Notes: a model not told the origin generated them from the letters alone. A stretch of 64,000 bases of DNA from Ashinkailepas kermadecensis (GCA_034440615.1 JAOTOM010004115.1:1-64000); one strand, 5' to 3'. Counted from the first letter of the stretch, positions 12,906-25,829 are shown. Made by a program: numbers and translations.

Positions 12906-13214
12906 GGCGACTGTCATTCGTGCAGTGCAACCAAGAAATCATGTCATCTGACACCACAACGCGTGCTGGTCTAGCACAATCATCAAAGGCATGTCTTGTC
13001 TCGGCATCCTGCAGAACGCTAGATTGTGAAGACGTCAATCAATAATATATTGAGGTCTCCATAGTCCAGGCAATGTAGAAACAAGGCATGTACGTCATGG
13101 CTTTTCAGCCCTCTCGTCAAATCACAGATGAAAATATAAGATAAAATGCCTACGGACCGTCTCCTGATTTAAAATCTAACAATAATAAAGCACATTTGAG
13201 ATGAGCGTATGCAG

Positions 13215-14770
13215 CACTATATCACGGGTGGCCAGCATCCTTCCTCAACTTCTCATTCCAAGCCGCGATTGCCCTGTATGGGAAGTTGTGTCTGGCGAAT
13301 TCAGTCCTAATCCTAGGTAGCTCGAGCATATCTGCGTCTGTACCTCGTGTCCGCCTATTGGAGACTTCGTCACGACGGGTGAGACCCTATGCCAAGCTAG
13401 GAGGGGCGGATGTAGACAAGAGCCTCTCGACCATGGCCATATCCCGCTCTTCGACCATCTTCTCGACCCTCGGCCAGCCCAGCGCCTGAAGGGTGGGCGT
13501 TATGTGTTCTCGTCTGTGCTGGCCGGAAACGATACGAGCGCCGAAATTTATGATCTTTTGAATTCTGTATTTCTGCGATTTGTTACAACCTCCCAAACTG
13601 TCAAACATACTGAAGGTGTGGGAAAACGAGAGCCTGAACAAGAAGTTTCTTTGTCTCACGCGGAATTTTGTGACGTAATTTTGAAAGCCCGACGAGAACA
13701 AAATAACACCGCCGAGTGACCTGCGACACTTGCTTTTCCCATGTAAGAGCCGAATCCACGAATACCCCTAGAATCTTAGCGTGAGGCGAAGCCTCGATTT
13801 TGTTGTTTCCGAACTGGATGCTGAACGGGGCTGACTTTTTGCGCAGGGGTTTAATGATCAAGAGCTCAGTTTTGCTTGGGTTAATTTTGAGTCGACTCTG
13901 AGTGAACCAATTTTGGCGACGCTGAGTGTGTCTTCGACACGCTGCATAAGCCTGGAAATATCCGAATCAGAGTCCAAAAATTGAATGTCATCTGCATATG
14001 AAACTTGCTTACCACAATTTAGATGTGAGACCAGATCATTAGTGGAAATCAAAATAATTTTGGTCCCAGCTGGGACCCTGGACGACGCCGTGCGTCACCG
14101 GCAGGGGTCCAGCGGAACTGTCCTTTATTCTTTGGGTGCGGTCACCAGCCAGTCCCTGAACCAGTGGTCACTGATCCCGTACCAACCGAGTTTGTCCAGA
14201 AGACGGTCGTGCTCCACCGAATCAAAGGCACGGGACGCATCAGCGGTCAACAAGACGGAAATCTGACCACGATCGCGGTTTGACGTCAAGTACGACATTG
14301 TCTCCAACATGGCGGTTTCGGTTGAGTGGCCGGAGCGAAAGCCGTGTTGGTTTCTAACAAATACATGATTTCTATCCAAATAAGCCGACAACTGCAAATT
14401 TACCAGTTTTTCATATAGTTTGCCAACGACATTGAGAATTGAAATGGGCCTAAAGTTAGCTGGGTCAGTGCGATCTCCTTTTTGTGCAAAGGTAACACAA
14501 TCGCTTCCTTCCACTCAGCCGGCACCTCTCCAGATCTTAGCGAGCTGTTTACCACGTGTAAAAGGTGCGGTCCTATGACAGGAAATGTCAACCTCAGCAT
14601 ATCGACCGTGATGCCATCACTACCGCACGCGCGTGACTTTACACTTTTAAGCGCCAGCGACAATTCTGGTAGCCTCACTGTCCGCACCTGAAAAGAATCC
14701 GCACACACCAGCGGAGGGCGTGGGTACAGTGGCGCCCCTGACGTAGACAAGCACAGAGAAGATGATCTGA
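13215..14770 (-). pseudogene. CR1-type LINE reverse transcriptase, decayed
   Basis: Read on minus, the motifs occur in order across shifting frames. These are KSRACGSDGITVDML and SGEVPAEWKEAIVLPLHKK, then FRPISILNVVGKLYEKLV and HGFRSGHSTETAML. Next are RAFDSVEHDRLLDKLGW (catalytic motif A) and SYADDIQFLDSDSD (motif C), then FVDSALTWEKQV, QKIINFGARIVSGQHRREHI and TPTLQALGWPRVEKMV. The VPQGSxLGP motif survives only as a frameshifted remnant near 14,060-14,080, and there are in-frame stops. The coding end, with a (F/Y)RAIAAWNEKLR-type terminus, is near 13,215. The 5' endonuclease part is missing and the copy is non-functional. The clade is judged from motif style. Confidence 0.88.
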
Positions 14771-14869
14771 TTCTGATGTGCAGTGTATGTAAATACGAAC
14801 GGGAAGATGAATCTCACCTCCCATCCCATATCCCATATGTTATTACAGCTAGCGGCAAGGGACATGACG

Positions 14870-15540
14870 GCACGGCAGAGGGAAGCGGAAACTAGGATAC
14901 AGTAGTTAACATGCTATATTTATTGATCAGTTTCATATCGATTCACACCAATGCAGGTTGGATCCCAGGTATTACCAGCATATCAACGCATTGCCTGTAA
15001 TCCAATCCAGACTCACGTCTCTTAAGCTATGTCATGTGTTTCTCGACCGGCTAAATATCGGCGCAAAATGTCGGTACGTTCTGGCTCGACGGCACCGATT
15101 CTGCGCTGACAGCCTCCAACAACTCCTCAGATGCAGACATACGTGTAGTCTGTAGCTATTGTTGATGCGAGAATATATAGGTAGAATGCTCAGGTTGATC
15201 GAGACGTGGACGTGCAATTAGGCTTTACCCAAGGTGCGAATGTGGTCCGCATTCCCACCCAGGGTGGTGGTAAGCTTCCCACACTATTTTTCCCCTATAT
15301 TACATAGTGCCACCAAGCACAAATAACAACGTTGCATGCCACGATAATAACAACTTAACTCTTACCAGACTTTTATACTTTCGATATGCCAGAGGTCCTC
15401 TGGTGCAGTCCAAAGGTCAAAGTTCACCGAAAAGTTGGCCATCGGCAAACTCCGGCCCAACGGCACACCAGACATATTTGAACTGGAGCCACGAACTAAG
15501 CACCGGAGAGCACGGGAGAGTCGTGTCAAATACATGTACA
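14870..15540. other. Unique intronic sequence
   Basis: Frames of up to about 83 codons only. No domain, repeat or RNA gene recognised. Confidence 0.4.
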
Positions 15541-15544
15541 CTCG

Positions 15545-15788
15545 GTCTGACCTCGTGACATGGGTGGCTGCCGAGCTCGCTCTGACTTCGTGGCATGGGT
15601 GGCTGCCGAGCTCGCTCTGACCTCGTGACATGGGTGGCGGTTGGGTTGGGTTGGCTTCTTGGATGGGGGGTTGCGGCCGCTCTGACCTCGTGACATGGGT
15701 GGCAGCTGAGCTCGGTCTGACCTCGTGGATGGGTGGCTGCCGAGCTCGCTCTGACCTCGTGACATGGGTGGCTGCTGAGCTCGGTCGG
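15545..15788. repeat. ~33-bp minisatellite (CTCGTGACATGGGTGGCTGC)
   Basis: About seven units, with ctcgtggcatggg and ctcgtggatggg variants and a gctgagctcg(g/c)tctga spacer. Antisense SHPCHEVRASSAAT-type frames are artefacts. Confidence 0.92.
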
Positions 15789-15789
15789 G

Positions 15790-17760
15790 TCGAACATTTG
15801 CCGTTCCAATTCATGTAGCACAAATGTCATAAAGTTAATTTTTAGTTGAAAAAGTCATTCCAGGTCAATGAAGGTAAATCCCCATGCTTGATATCCATAA
15901 CGTGATCGGTGATGTGAAGCTGTGTAAGAGCATGCAGAATATCAAATTTTAATGCTGTGAGCACATTTAATGTCGTACGAGCAGACGAAACTAGGAATTC
16001 GACACGAAAATGTTTCGAGTATGATGGAACGGATGGCGTCAAGCCTCGGTGATCTGACCTGACCTGACCTGGACGGACACGCTCATCTATTTCATTGCCA
16101 TCCGATAAAAAGGAACCCTGCCTGCATTGGCAACTTCCCCTCTTCCTGCCCCAGTATGTTTAATGCACGACGAGTGTTAGAAATGCTATGAAATTAGTCA
16201 TAGGACTTCCTAATTACAAATTCGCAATGGCATTTAAAATTTCGACTTTGACAAGGTCGGTTCCATTTTACCAGGCCGATAGTTTATGTAGTAAGGGATA
16301 CAACAACATGAGGCAAAAATGTGCATTCCAATACACTTCCAAAATAACCTGATTTCCGATCATCAACAATTTACATCTTCAGCGGAAATTAGTGCGATGG
16401 CGTTAATACGCACCAGAGCACTAGATCTATTCTTTGAAACTTGTCGATAGGTTGACCTCAGTGCAAGCTAAAATAAAATTATTGGTTAAAAAAATAGTCG
16501 TCAACGAACTTACTCAACGCCAACCTTCAATTGATTTCAGCAACTGTTCAATAATTTGAATTGGAATGGCACGATGCCATCTCGGTCTCGCGGGAGGTGT
16601 ACATCATAGGTTCATAGCCCTTGCCGTGCGCGGTATTTTTTCCATATTCTCCATTGCAGAGGATTGTTGTGCCCTCCGCTCCCCCTGACCCCCCCCCATC
16701 CCCACACATCCGAGCGTTTCCAAACGGAGAGGGTTAGTGACAGAAGAAAAACCAGCGTTATGGAGGTCACAAGATCTCACGCTCACCACATCATTTGTAA
16801 TCTTGAAATTATTGCGTGGCCACTTAAATCTGATCGAGGGATTTTTTTTCCGCAACAGCCGATAATTTTCACCCCTAATTGCTACACGTGTTAAGCGAAA
16901 CAAGCAAAAACAGACACACGTTTGAAATGTTCAGCATGATAGCCCACCGCATCTAACAATTATAATGAAGTGTCGCTTACTACATGTTCATCCCTAGGTC
17001 TTTTGGATCAATAGGATCAGACAAGGCTGCAGTGTTCACCTCGCTTTGGATCAATAGGATCAGACAAGGCTGCAGTGTTCACCTCGCTTTGGAAGCTTCC
17101 GTTGTAGAGGGATTGACGACTAACTTATAGTATCGATAAGTAAACATGGACACCAGTTCCGCGTCAACGCTGATGACGTTCACTGTAACTGTGTAACTAA
17201 CATGCCAAAAAAAAGTACGTTGAGGACAAGTTGGGCCATTGGACTTCAAATATCTTGCGAAGGTTAATGATATGCGTAGATTGGTTAGTCGAGTGATCCA
17301 TTATCCTACCACACCCAAAATTGGTCATTTTGAGGAAAAAAGTTAGGTTACAGGCCGACAATGGGCGATTTGGGCCAAAAAAACTGTCTGTCATTTCGTT
17401 ATCTATTACACATGTGGTCGTATTTGCGACGACCTGAGATAACCTTAGCGGAAGCGTTGGAAACGCTCTGCAACCTTGTAATGCACGTTAGAAGGTTGCA
17501 GTTTGGCGCTACGGCATGCGTCTGTTCGTACTACCGAATGTACGTACTACCGAATGTTCGTACTACCGAATGTAGTGACGTCGGTAAAGAATGGCAATTT
17601 ATAGTTGTTCTGGCACTACAATGGCGACAGAGTTTGGTTTAAACGTGTTGTTCATAACAATGCTCATTCTTTCATCTTTATTTTCATTGGTGGTCGACTC
17701 AGTTTCGTGATGGCTCCGAAGTGGTGATAGTAAAACGATTAGGACATGTCACATGATTCA
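15790..17760. other. Unique intronic sequence with a small tandem duplication
   Basis: No gene is recognised. A 43-bp direct duplication (unit starting TTTGGATCAATAGGATCAGA) lies at about 17,000-17,090. Three copies of GTACTACCGAATGT lie at about 17,528-17,574. Confidence 0.6.
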
Positions 17761-17764
17761 ACCG

Positions 17765-18592
17765 TCCCAAGTTCGGTACTCACTGGCTGAGCGGAGGTGG
17801 TCGGGTGTTTCCGCCAGTTCGGTACTCCTGGCTGGGGGGTGGCGGGTGTTCTCCGTCCCAGTTCGGTCCACTGGCTGGCGGGTGGTGGGTTCGTAGTTCG
17901 GTACTCACTGGCGGGGGGGTGGTGGGTGTTCCGTCCAGTGGTACTCCTGGCTGAGCGGAGGTGGCGGTGTCCGTAGTTGGTACCACTGGCGGAGCGGAGG
18001 TGGTCGGTGTTTCGTCCCAGTTCGGTACTCACTGGCTGAGCGGAGGTGGTCGGGTGTCTCCGCCCAAGTTCGGTACTCACTGGCGGAGCGGGGTGGTCGG
18101 GTGTTCTCCGTCCCAAGTTCGGTACTCACTGGCTGAGCGGAGGTGGTCGGGTGTTTCGTCCCAAGTTCGGTACTCACTGGCTGAGCGGAGGTGGTCGGGT
18201 GTTTCCGTCCCAAGTTCGGTACTCACTGGCGGAGCGGAGGTGGTCGGGTGTTCTCGTCCCAAGTTCGGTACTCACTGGCTGAGCGGAGGTGGTCGGGTGT
18301 TCTCCGTCCCAAGTTCGGTACTCACTGGCGGAGCGGAGGTGGTCGGTTTTCCGCCCAAGTTCGGTACTCACTGGCGGAGCGGGGTGGTCGGTGTTCTCCG
18401 TCCCAAGTTCGGTACTCACTGGCGGAGCGGGGTGGTCGGGTGTTCTCCGTCCAAGTTCGGTACTCACTGGCGGAGGGAGGTGGTGGGTGTTCTCCGTCCC
18501 AAGTTCGGTACTCACTGGCGGGCGGGGTGGTGGGTGTTCTCCGTCCCAAGTTCGGTACTCACTGGCGGAGCGGAGGTGGTCGGGTGTTCTGG
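17765..18592. repeat. 50-bp minisatellite, about 16 units
   Basis: The unit contains AAGTTCGGTACTCACTGGC, then GGAGCGGAGGTGGTCGGGTG and TTCTCCGTCCC, with many 1-4 bp deletions. The deletions scatter open frames over all six frames. Confidence 0.95.
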
Positions 18593-18594
18593 CT

Positions 18595-19005
18595 GGTCAG
18601 TTATGACAGCGGTATAAATGGATGCCAGTCTGCTTGTGCTGACTGCTGTGGACATTTGCTTAAAGGAATCGTTCCACCTCTTTCTGTATGCTACGCACCC
18701 TACACTGGCTTCAGCTCTGTTCAAGACGATTTGTCGATGGTTGGCGCCAAGGCAAACGTCGGGTCTTCGGAGGAGCGTGAGAACTGCAGAGGACAGAATA
18801 CTTGTCTCGAAAGGCATGGCATTTGCCTTGGAACCGATCGCCGTCAAATCAGTCCGAAATAGAATTGAAGCTCGTTTAGAGTGCTTAGCACACAGAAAGA
18901 GATGGCAATATGTAGCTACACAAATGTCCACAGCGATCAGTGAAAACAGATTGGCACCAAACGATAGCGCCGACTTAACTCTACCGACCACCGCGAACGT
19001 CTGAC
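18595..19005. repeat. Palindromic (foldback) element, ~410 bp
   Basis: The arm at about 18,600-18,765 (including GCTGTGGACATTTG and CTCTTTCTGT) is repeated inverted at about 18,810-19,000 with about 70-75% identity, around a centre near 18,785. Each strand encodes a similar peptide (AVDIC...FHLFLYATH on plus, AVDIC...CHLFLCAKH on minus), the expected mirror effect. There is no transposase. It is probably a non-autonomous foldback element. Confidence 0.75.
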
Positions 19006-19009
19006 CTTC

Positions 19010-19615
19010 AGCCGGTGGGTGTTGAGCTTGGCACAGTTGAGCCATATCACGTGTTCAGTAGTTGTAATGTCGCCACCTCGGAGCCACAGCGGCATGCAAC
19101 TCAGTTGAGCGCAGATCAGAATAAAAATGAAAACATGTAAAGCTGGGAAGTAAAATACCTGACTAAATATGTCCGGACTTGATGAAGAAGCATGGTCTCT
19201 TTCGTCGTTATAAATCGAAGAACAATCAAAGACACTACATACACGTGCCATTGTAGATAAGTACAAAAGACATGAACAGATAAGGAAAATATCACAGAAA
19301 AATAGAAACAACAGTTACACCCACTATTAAATGATTAACATGTTGTCAAACTAATAGCCAAATACAAGGTACTTGTAACTCGAGACAAATCCAGGTGCAT
19401 TGCCAAAGGAAATGCTACGCTGGGGGATACCATCTGCTATACAGAAGAACACAAAATGTTTTTTGTTTAATCCATAGGAAACATAGAGCCAGCAACCAAA
19501 CGAGTATTGGAGCAAGTCACAACAATGCTACTCGATTCACTCACCAGCAGCTATAAGATCAGCTGACCCCATTCAACTCGAGAACTGCTGTGCCTGACAT
19601 CATTCAACTCCAGGA
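19010..19615. other. Unique intronic sequence
   Basis: A minus frame of 124 codons (18,937-19,311) has a hydrophobic start but no recognisable family. Nothing else seen. Confidence 0.35.
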
Positions 19616-19619
19616 CTGC

Positions 19620-20005
19620 TGTGCCTTACACCTACCTACCTACCTAAGGACCACAATCCTGTTGTGCCTTACACCTACCTACTTACCTAATGAGCACAAG
19701 CCTGCTGTGCCTTGCACCTACCTACCTACCTGAGGAACACACGCCTGGTGTGCCTTACACCTTCCTACCTGAGGAACACAAGCCTGGTGCCTGGTGTGTA
19801 CACCTTCCTACCTAAGGAACACAAGCCTGGTGTGTGTTACACCTTCCTACCTAAGGAACACAAGCCTGGTGTGCGTTGCACCTTCCTACCTAAGGAACAC
19901 AAGCCTGGTGTCTTACACCTTCCTACCTAAGGAACACAAGCCTGGTGTGTCTTACACCTTCCTACCTAAGGAACACAAGCCTGGTGTGCCTTACACCTCC
20001 CTACA
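19620..20005. repeat. 39-bp minisatellite, locus A
   Basis: The unit contains TACCTAAGGAACACAAGCCT followed by GGTGTGCCTTACACCTTCC. About nine units; the first ones are diverged (tacctacctaccta). The same unit recurs at 30,985-31,328. The right flank is TACACTGTAAACC. A 39-bp period (13 codons) gives KEHKPGV-type frames that are artefacts. Confidence 0.95.
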
Positions 20006-20009
20006 CTGT

Positions 20010-21285
20010 AAACCAAATATACCACCCATGGCTTAACAAACCATGCACGCGCTAGTGGCATGGCATGCATCAAGTTACTTTGCAATGCTAAGGTTCGTTT
20101 AATGATGACAGACGTGTTGTGAATGAGCACTACACGGCCTGCACAAGTACACTGGCATAGTTAATTAATTATATCCGAAGCCATGCCACGTAAATGAGCA
20201 AGCCATACATTCATCTAAAGAACAAATTCTTGCCAAGTGGGTTAACCAGCACCTACATTGTGCTGGTAAGGTCACATGCCAAATGACTAGGGTGCTCCTT
20301 GCAAGGATTAATGCACCAGTGCGGAACAAGCTTCTTACTTGAGTGATCAGTTCAGCTTCTAAGATCTCACATGCCGGACGCATGTTAAGTAACCACCGGG
20401 TGATCCATTGACAAGCTACAAACCACACATTCGTTTTCGACTCGTTTCGAAAATAGCGTGATGAACTTCTCAGCCCGCCATCTTTGATTCAGTTTCAGAG
20501 TGAGGTGGAAGGGACTGCCAGTGCGAACTACAATGGTAAGCAGGGGTGTTGTTTTATATGTTTTGGGGTTGCAAGTGCCCCCTCGATGTTGGCTTTGTCC
20601 CTCCCCAGATAATTTCAACTTTTAACATGGGACTCTAAGGAGTGTGCCCCCGCTAATCCATTTGTATTTCCTGCCCATTGCCTTCATGTATTTTTCCTCT
20701 CCAATAATTTTCAGAATCAACACCCGTGATATTATTGCATTTTGAACTGCAAGTGATGAATGTTGGTGGAGCACTACATGAGATGTATTCAGAATCATGA
20801 AGTAAGTGATACAGAATTAGCACGATTCCCAAAAATTTTAAAATTTGGATGAAAGATGACACCAAGAGGAAATTAATGTCTGCCCATCATACTTGAAGCT
20901 CAATTATGCACTCTCATCTTTTGATATGCACAATCAATTTGTGTTCCTTTCTTAGGGACAAAATAAAATGCATGTGCTTGGCAAATGAGCATCCTATTGA
21001 ATTTTACCCAGTCTGGAGTCCCAACATCCTTCTATTCGATGTCATGGCTTTATGTCCCATATTGATTTTTTGGTCGGCTTTATGCCACACTCCAGCATAA
21101 GTATAATTTTGGAACACTGAAGCAAAGCCTCACCTGCCATGTCCCTCCACAGTAAGATATTTGGTATTATTATGCTTTAATGTATTCACGAGACAAGTTG
21201 TACATATTTTTATATCATAATGCAAAGAAAAGAGCTAGGCTTGGTTAGTGTAGGTAAGGTTAGTAAGTTTTGTATCCAAAATCCC
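20010..21285. other. AT-rich unique intronic sequence
   Basis: No frame over 90 codons and no recognised domain. Confidence 0.4.
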
Positions 21286-21286
21286 A

Positions 21287-22745
21287 ATAGACATGAGGGG
21301 TTATCCGGGGGGGGATGTGAAGAGGGGGTATCCGAATACCTAAGACATCATTCAATGAACGGCTCTGTCGCTTCCTCGGAATGTTCGAACCAGTAATTGT
21401 ACGGTGTTTACAGAGTGTAAAAATTTACAAGCTATCCATATTTAAACATTTAAACAGCTTCTTTTAATAGAAATCCTGTAACCGCTCACCAAGAGCAAAT
21501 TTAAACAGACAATTATTTCAGTGGTGTTGTGTATTCCGAACACGAAAATGTGGGTGTTCTGGATTACAAACACTAAGTGTGCTGTTTCCCGAACACTTTA
21601 ATGAATGTTGTATATATCCCACAGAAATGTGTATTTCATGACGAAAGCTCATTTTTATGTTCGTGGCAACTTTTCTGATCACAAGCCTTGGTACATATAT
21701 TATTGAACGGCTGTGCATGAGCTGCAGGTGTTCACAGCTCTATAAGTAGATCACATCGGACTTGAGGTATGTTTGGTGTTTTACTGCATCCAAGACATGA
21801 GGGGGTATCCGGGGGTCTGTGAAGAGGGGGTATCCGAACACATAAGACTTCATTCGATGATGGTTGTACCGCTTCCCCAGAATGGCGGAACTAGTGATTG
21901 TAGGGTGTCTACAGAAGGCAAAAATTAACAAGCTATCCATATTCAAACAGTTTCTTGGAATGGAAATCCTGTAACCGCTCACAAAGAGCAACTTTAAAAC
22001 ACAGTTATTTCGTAGTGGTGTGTTGTATTCCGAAAACGAAAATGTGGGTGTGCTGGATTACAAACACTAAGTGTGCTGTTTCCCGAACACTTTTATGAAT
22101 GTTGTATATCCCGCACATAAATGTTTTATTTCATGACGAAGGCTCATTTTTAGGTCTGTGGCAACTTTTCTGATCACAAGCCTTGGCGCATTTATTATTG
22201 AACGACTGTGTACGAGATGCAGATGTTCACAGATCTATAAGTAGATCACATCTGACTTGAGGTTTGTCTGGTGTTTTAATACATCCAAGACATGAGGGAG
22301 TATATGGGGGTATGTGAAGAGCGGGCATTTGAACACATAAGACATCATTAAATGAATGGCTGTACGACTTCCTCACAATAGCCGAACCAGTAATTGTACG
22401 GTGCTTACAGAATGGAAAAAAAATATCAAGCTATCCATATTTAAACAGTTTCCTTAATGGAAATCCCGTAACCTCTCACAAAGAGCAACTTTAAAACAAA
22501 CAGTTATTTCGTAGTAGTGTTTTGTATTCCGAACACGAATATGTGGGTGTGCTGGATTACGAACACTAGGTGTGCTGTTTCCCGAACATTTCAACGAATA
22601 TAGTATATATCTCTCACATACATGTTTTATTTCACGACGACAGCTCATTTTTTGCTTTGTGGCAAATATTATGATCACAAGCTTTGGTACATTTCTTATT
22701 GAACGGCAGTATATGACCTTCGGGAGAGGCGGATATAGAAAGTAC
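21287..22745. repeat. Tandem array of three ~500-bp units
   Basis: Units start at about 21,290, 21,794 and 22,290 with AGACATGAGGG(G)GTATCCGG. Each contains GTGTGCTGTTTCCCGAACA, a TTCCGAACACGAAAATGTGG-like block and CTATAAGTAGATCACAT. Identity is about 85% by eye. There is no coding frame, and it resembles a short satellite-like array. Confidence 0.9.
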
Positions 22746-22894
22746 ACTGGACGTCCGATTGCCTATATTTTATTTTTAGTTTTTATTGAAGAAGGTGCAC
22801 CCGATCTGACCGAATAGTCAGGACGGTCGCTTAATGTGTACTTGTCACTCAGGCAATACTCAGAGCAGGCCCCCCAGTAGAAAATTCCTAGTGG

Positions 22895-23440
22895 GGACAG
22901 GGGCGGATCCAGAAATTAGATCGTGGGCATTCGTCTGGAGGGGAACTATTTTCAAATCACATCAGAAGACATCATAAAACAAATGGATAGGTAGGTAAGC
23001 AACCATTCATTTGGGAAACCCTATTTAATTTAATCACATTTATGTAATTCAACATCAGTAGGTTTTAGGTGATCCAATCATGGATCATGTACGCCTGGAT
23101 TCGAAACCAACAGCTGTTATCTATCAGTAGGTTTTAGGCAATCCAACATGAGTAGGTTTGGCAAATTTGTGCTTGAAGATATTTTTTTCAATACTGAATT
23201 CAACATAAGGGATAGTGATACACAAGCATCTCGCAAAGCAATTCCAGGCATAGGCGTAGGAACGTCTCAAAAAGTGGGTGGGCCAGGTCAACAGCAGAGG
23301 CAGAGGCGCACCCAGGAATTTCGTAAAGTATCATAGTTGAACACTTTTAGATAGAGAACCCGATAATTTTAATAGTGAGCACACAACTTTCACCGCTATG
23401 GGGGGGGGGGGGCAGGCCCCCTGGGCGCGCCTATGGCTAC
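22895..23440. mobile_element. Possible DNA-transposon termini (CAGGGGCGGATC; short inverted pair)
   Basis: CAGGGGCGGATCCAG at 22,899 resembles a hAT-style terminus. A separate inverted pair, AGGCGCACCCAGG at about 23,305 and the reverse complement of AGGCGCGCCCAGG at about 23,422, brackets about 130 bp. No clear target duplications were seen. Confidence 0.35.
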
Positions 23441-23449
23441 CAGCAACAT

Positions 23450-23980
23450 GTGGCACTGATAAACTATCATCACAGCATAAGTACTTTCAAATTCACACTT
23501 CTCGCTGAACATGTAACTCTTCAAGACTGGTGAATTCAATAATAGGTTCATCTTCTTGGTGGAAGGGAAACCATTAGTACCTATTTCTGTTGAAATAAAT
23601 TTATTCAACTTCCGCTATGTGCGTGTGTGTGGGGAGTGCACGCTCATTACAACCTCACTAATGGATATGTGGTGTGCCCTAGTTTCCATGAATTAGTACT
23701 TTACGTCACTAAGATGTCCCCCTTGTAAATGTTCACTGATGTTGGTGAGGAGAAATAATGAGCAAACACGTAGTTTACTTGCTCCCCCTGGCAAAATAAG
23801 TCTCATGATTGATGCTGAAGAGAATGAGAAACGGGAAAGGCGGGTGATCGCTGATTGGAAATTCTTTGATCCGGTGTGTAACAGACCAAGATTGGCAGGC
23901 TAACAAACAGACTGGGGAAAAGAAAAACGCAATAATTAAAAATGCATGGTATGGTGTTCATCCTCAGGGCTTAACTCCAA
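23450..23980. other. Unique intronic sequence
   Basis: No recognisable gene, repeat or RNA. Confidence 0.35.
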
Positions 23981-23984
23981 CACA

Positions 23985-25190
23985 TAGGTGATTAGGCAAC
24001 TCTATCATCCATTTTTAAGGGGGGACATGATTGAAATGTACAAAATTGTTAAAGGACTAGATCAGGTCAATTTAAATGGCGCTCTTCAGTTTAGAGTATC
24101 ACATAGGGGTCATCAATTCAGGTTAGACAAGTTGAGGTGTAGGACGGTTAAGCGACAACAGGTCTTCAGTCAAAGGGTTGTTGATCAGTGGAATGGGCTG
24201 CCTGCTGATGTTGTGGGGAGTTCCTCATTGAATGTATTTAAAAGTAGGGTGGATACATTTTTTAGACAGGAAAATCTTGTTTTTGAGTTCCAATTTGTGA
24301 TGGATGGGGTGATATGCATGTTAAGTAAGTTTGCACGGCACAGACCCCTTTAAGCAGGCATGGATGCAGTTTGAAAATTATTGATAAGGCATTCAATCCG
24401 CATGTGTTAAGAGAGATCAGGGGAATAGGGCTGGAAAGCTAGGGTAGATAGGCATTGATAGGTGTGTGGGATATTGGAGGACTGGTTCTTCAGGATGTGG
24501 GATGGTTGGGGAGGGTCTTTTTACCAGGCTTATATTATCTTCCATTTACAGACTTAACTGGATGGGCCCTTGGGTCTTTTATTTAGTCTAAACGCTTTAT
24601 AACTTTATATAGGGTGTACCTAGCAGTGGATTCAGCACCTTCCTTCGGGATGTGATACTGATGAGATTGTCTATGGTAGCACAATGGGTATGATGGGAGG
24701 AGTTTGAAATTGTTGAGTGTGTTATGCAATAGCAAGTGAGTCTCTTATTAAGTCTAAACGCTTTATAACTTTACATAGGGTGTACCTAGCAGTGGATTCA
24801 GCACCTTCCTTCGGGATGTGATACTGATGAGATTGTCTATGGTAGCACGATGGGTATGATGGGAGGAGTTTGTAATTGTTGAGTGTGTTATGCAATAGGA
24901 AGTGAGTCTCTTATTAAGTCTAAACGCTTTATAACTTTATATAGGGTGTACCTAGCAGTGGATTCAGCACCTTCCTTCGGGATGTGATGCTGATGAGATT
25001 GTCTATGGCAACACAATGAGAGTGTGTTATGCAATAGCAAGTGAATTGGTGCTAGATAGGCTGCGATATATAGCTTCCTAGGAACTTGAGGTAAGGGATT
25101 GATTGGGGTGAGAGTATGTACATTTCTAGTACCTTTTCCAGATAGGCTTAACCCAGATGGGCCCCTGTGGCTCTTATTAAGCCTTAAAAC
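23985..25190 (+). pseudogene. CR1/L2-type LINE 3' end (copy 2)
   Basis: The 3' terminal part of the LINE family seen at 2,044-3,290. The frame at 23,988-24,353 encodes LRGDMIEMYKIVKGLDQVN, HRGHQFRLDKLRCRTVKRQQ, VFSQRVVDQWNGLPADVV and SSSLNVFKSRVDTFF, the C-terminal block that follows RT in this type. It is better preserved than copy 1. The 3' UTR carries an internal tandem triplication (next entry). Confidence 0.85.
24580..25050. repeat. 166-bp tandem repeat in the LINE 3' UTR, ~2.8 units
   Basis: AGGGTGTACCTAGCAGTGGA recurs at 24,611, 24,777 and 24,943, a spacing of exactly 166 bp. The same sequence is single-copy in the related 3' UTR at 2,980-3,110. Confidence 0.95.
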
Positions 25191-25825
25191 TTTATGACTT
25201 TATGACTTTATCCCTGTAGTACACATCATGCATCTTAGAATATCCGCCACTTGAAACGAAATACTACAACTACATCATGTGGCACCAGGCTGAAACGGAA
25301 TATAACCGCTTATTTTGGGGACAACAATTCAGTGCAGAATAGCTGACAGGTGACAACACACGGCACCTCATAAAGTCATAACGTGTTCAGACTTAAGAGA
25401 CACAAGACCCTATCCTGAATTCAATTCGATAATTAGTTCTCTTCTTCTCACGTTTTCTGGTGTGTAAGAAATCCAGATAACCGCTGAGCTTTGATTCACC
25501 TCATCCCTTTGGTTAAATACGCTCCCAAATTGGCTACCGAACTTAGGCTCTAGTTAGGTGTTCTTTTTTAACCTCTCCGTTTTTCTTTGTCTACGGATGC
25601 GTTTTAGGGCTCCAGCCAATTTTTGTACCGGCCCCAGCACATTTTTGCGACCCGGCTTTTAAAAAAAAAGTTTGTTTTTTTTGTGTGCATCGACGATATT
25701 GTTTATGTATCGTCGCGTTTTCGCAGACCCCGAAGTGTTTATTTAATACCGGCCTTTGTGTTCCTTATCTTGGACCGTGTCTCCAGCAGTAGTCGTCAGC
25801 AGGACCCGTTGTGTTTTGCTTTTTT
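25060..25825. other. Unique intronic sequence
   Basis: No recognised feature beyond short TTTATGACTTTATGAC repeats near 25,190. Confidence 0.35.
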
Positions 25826-25829
25826 AACT

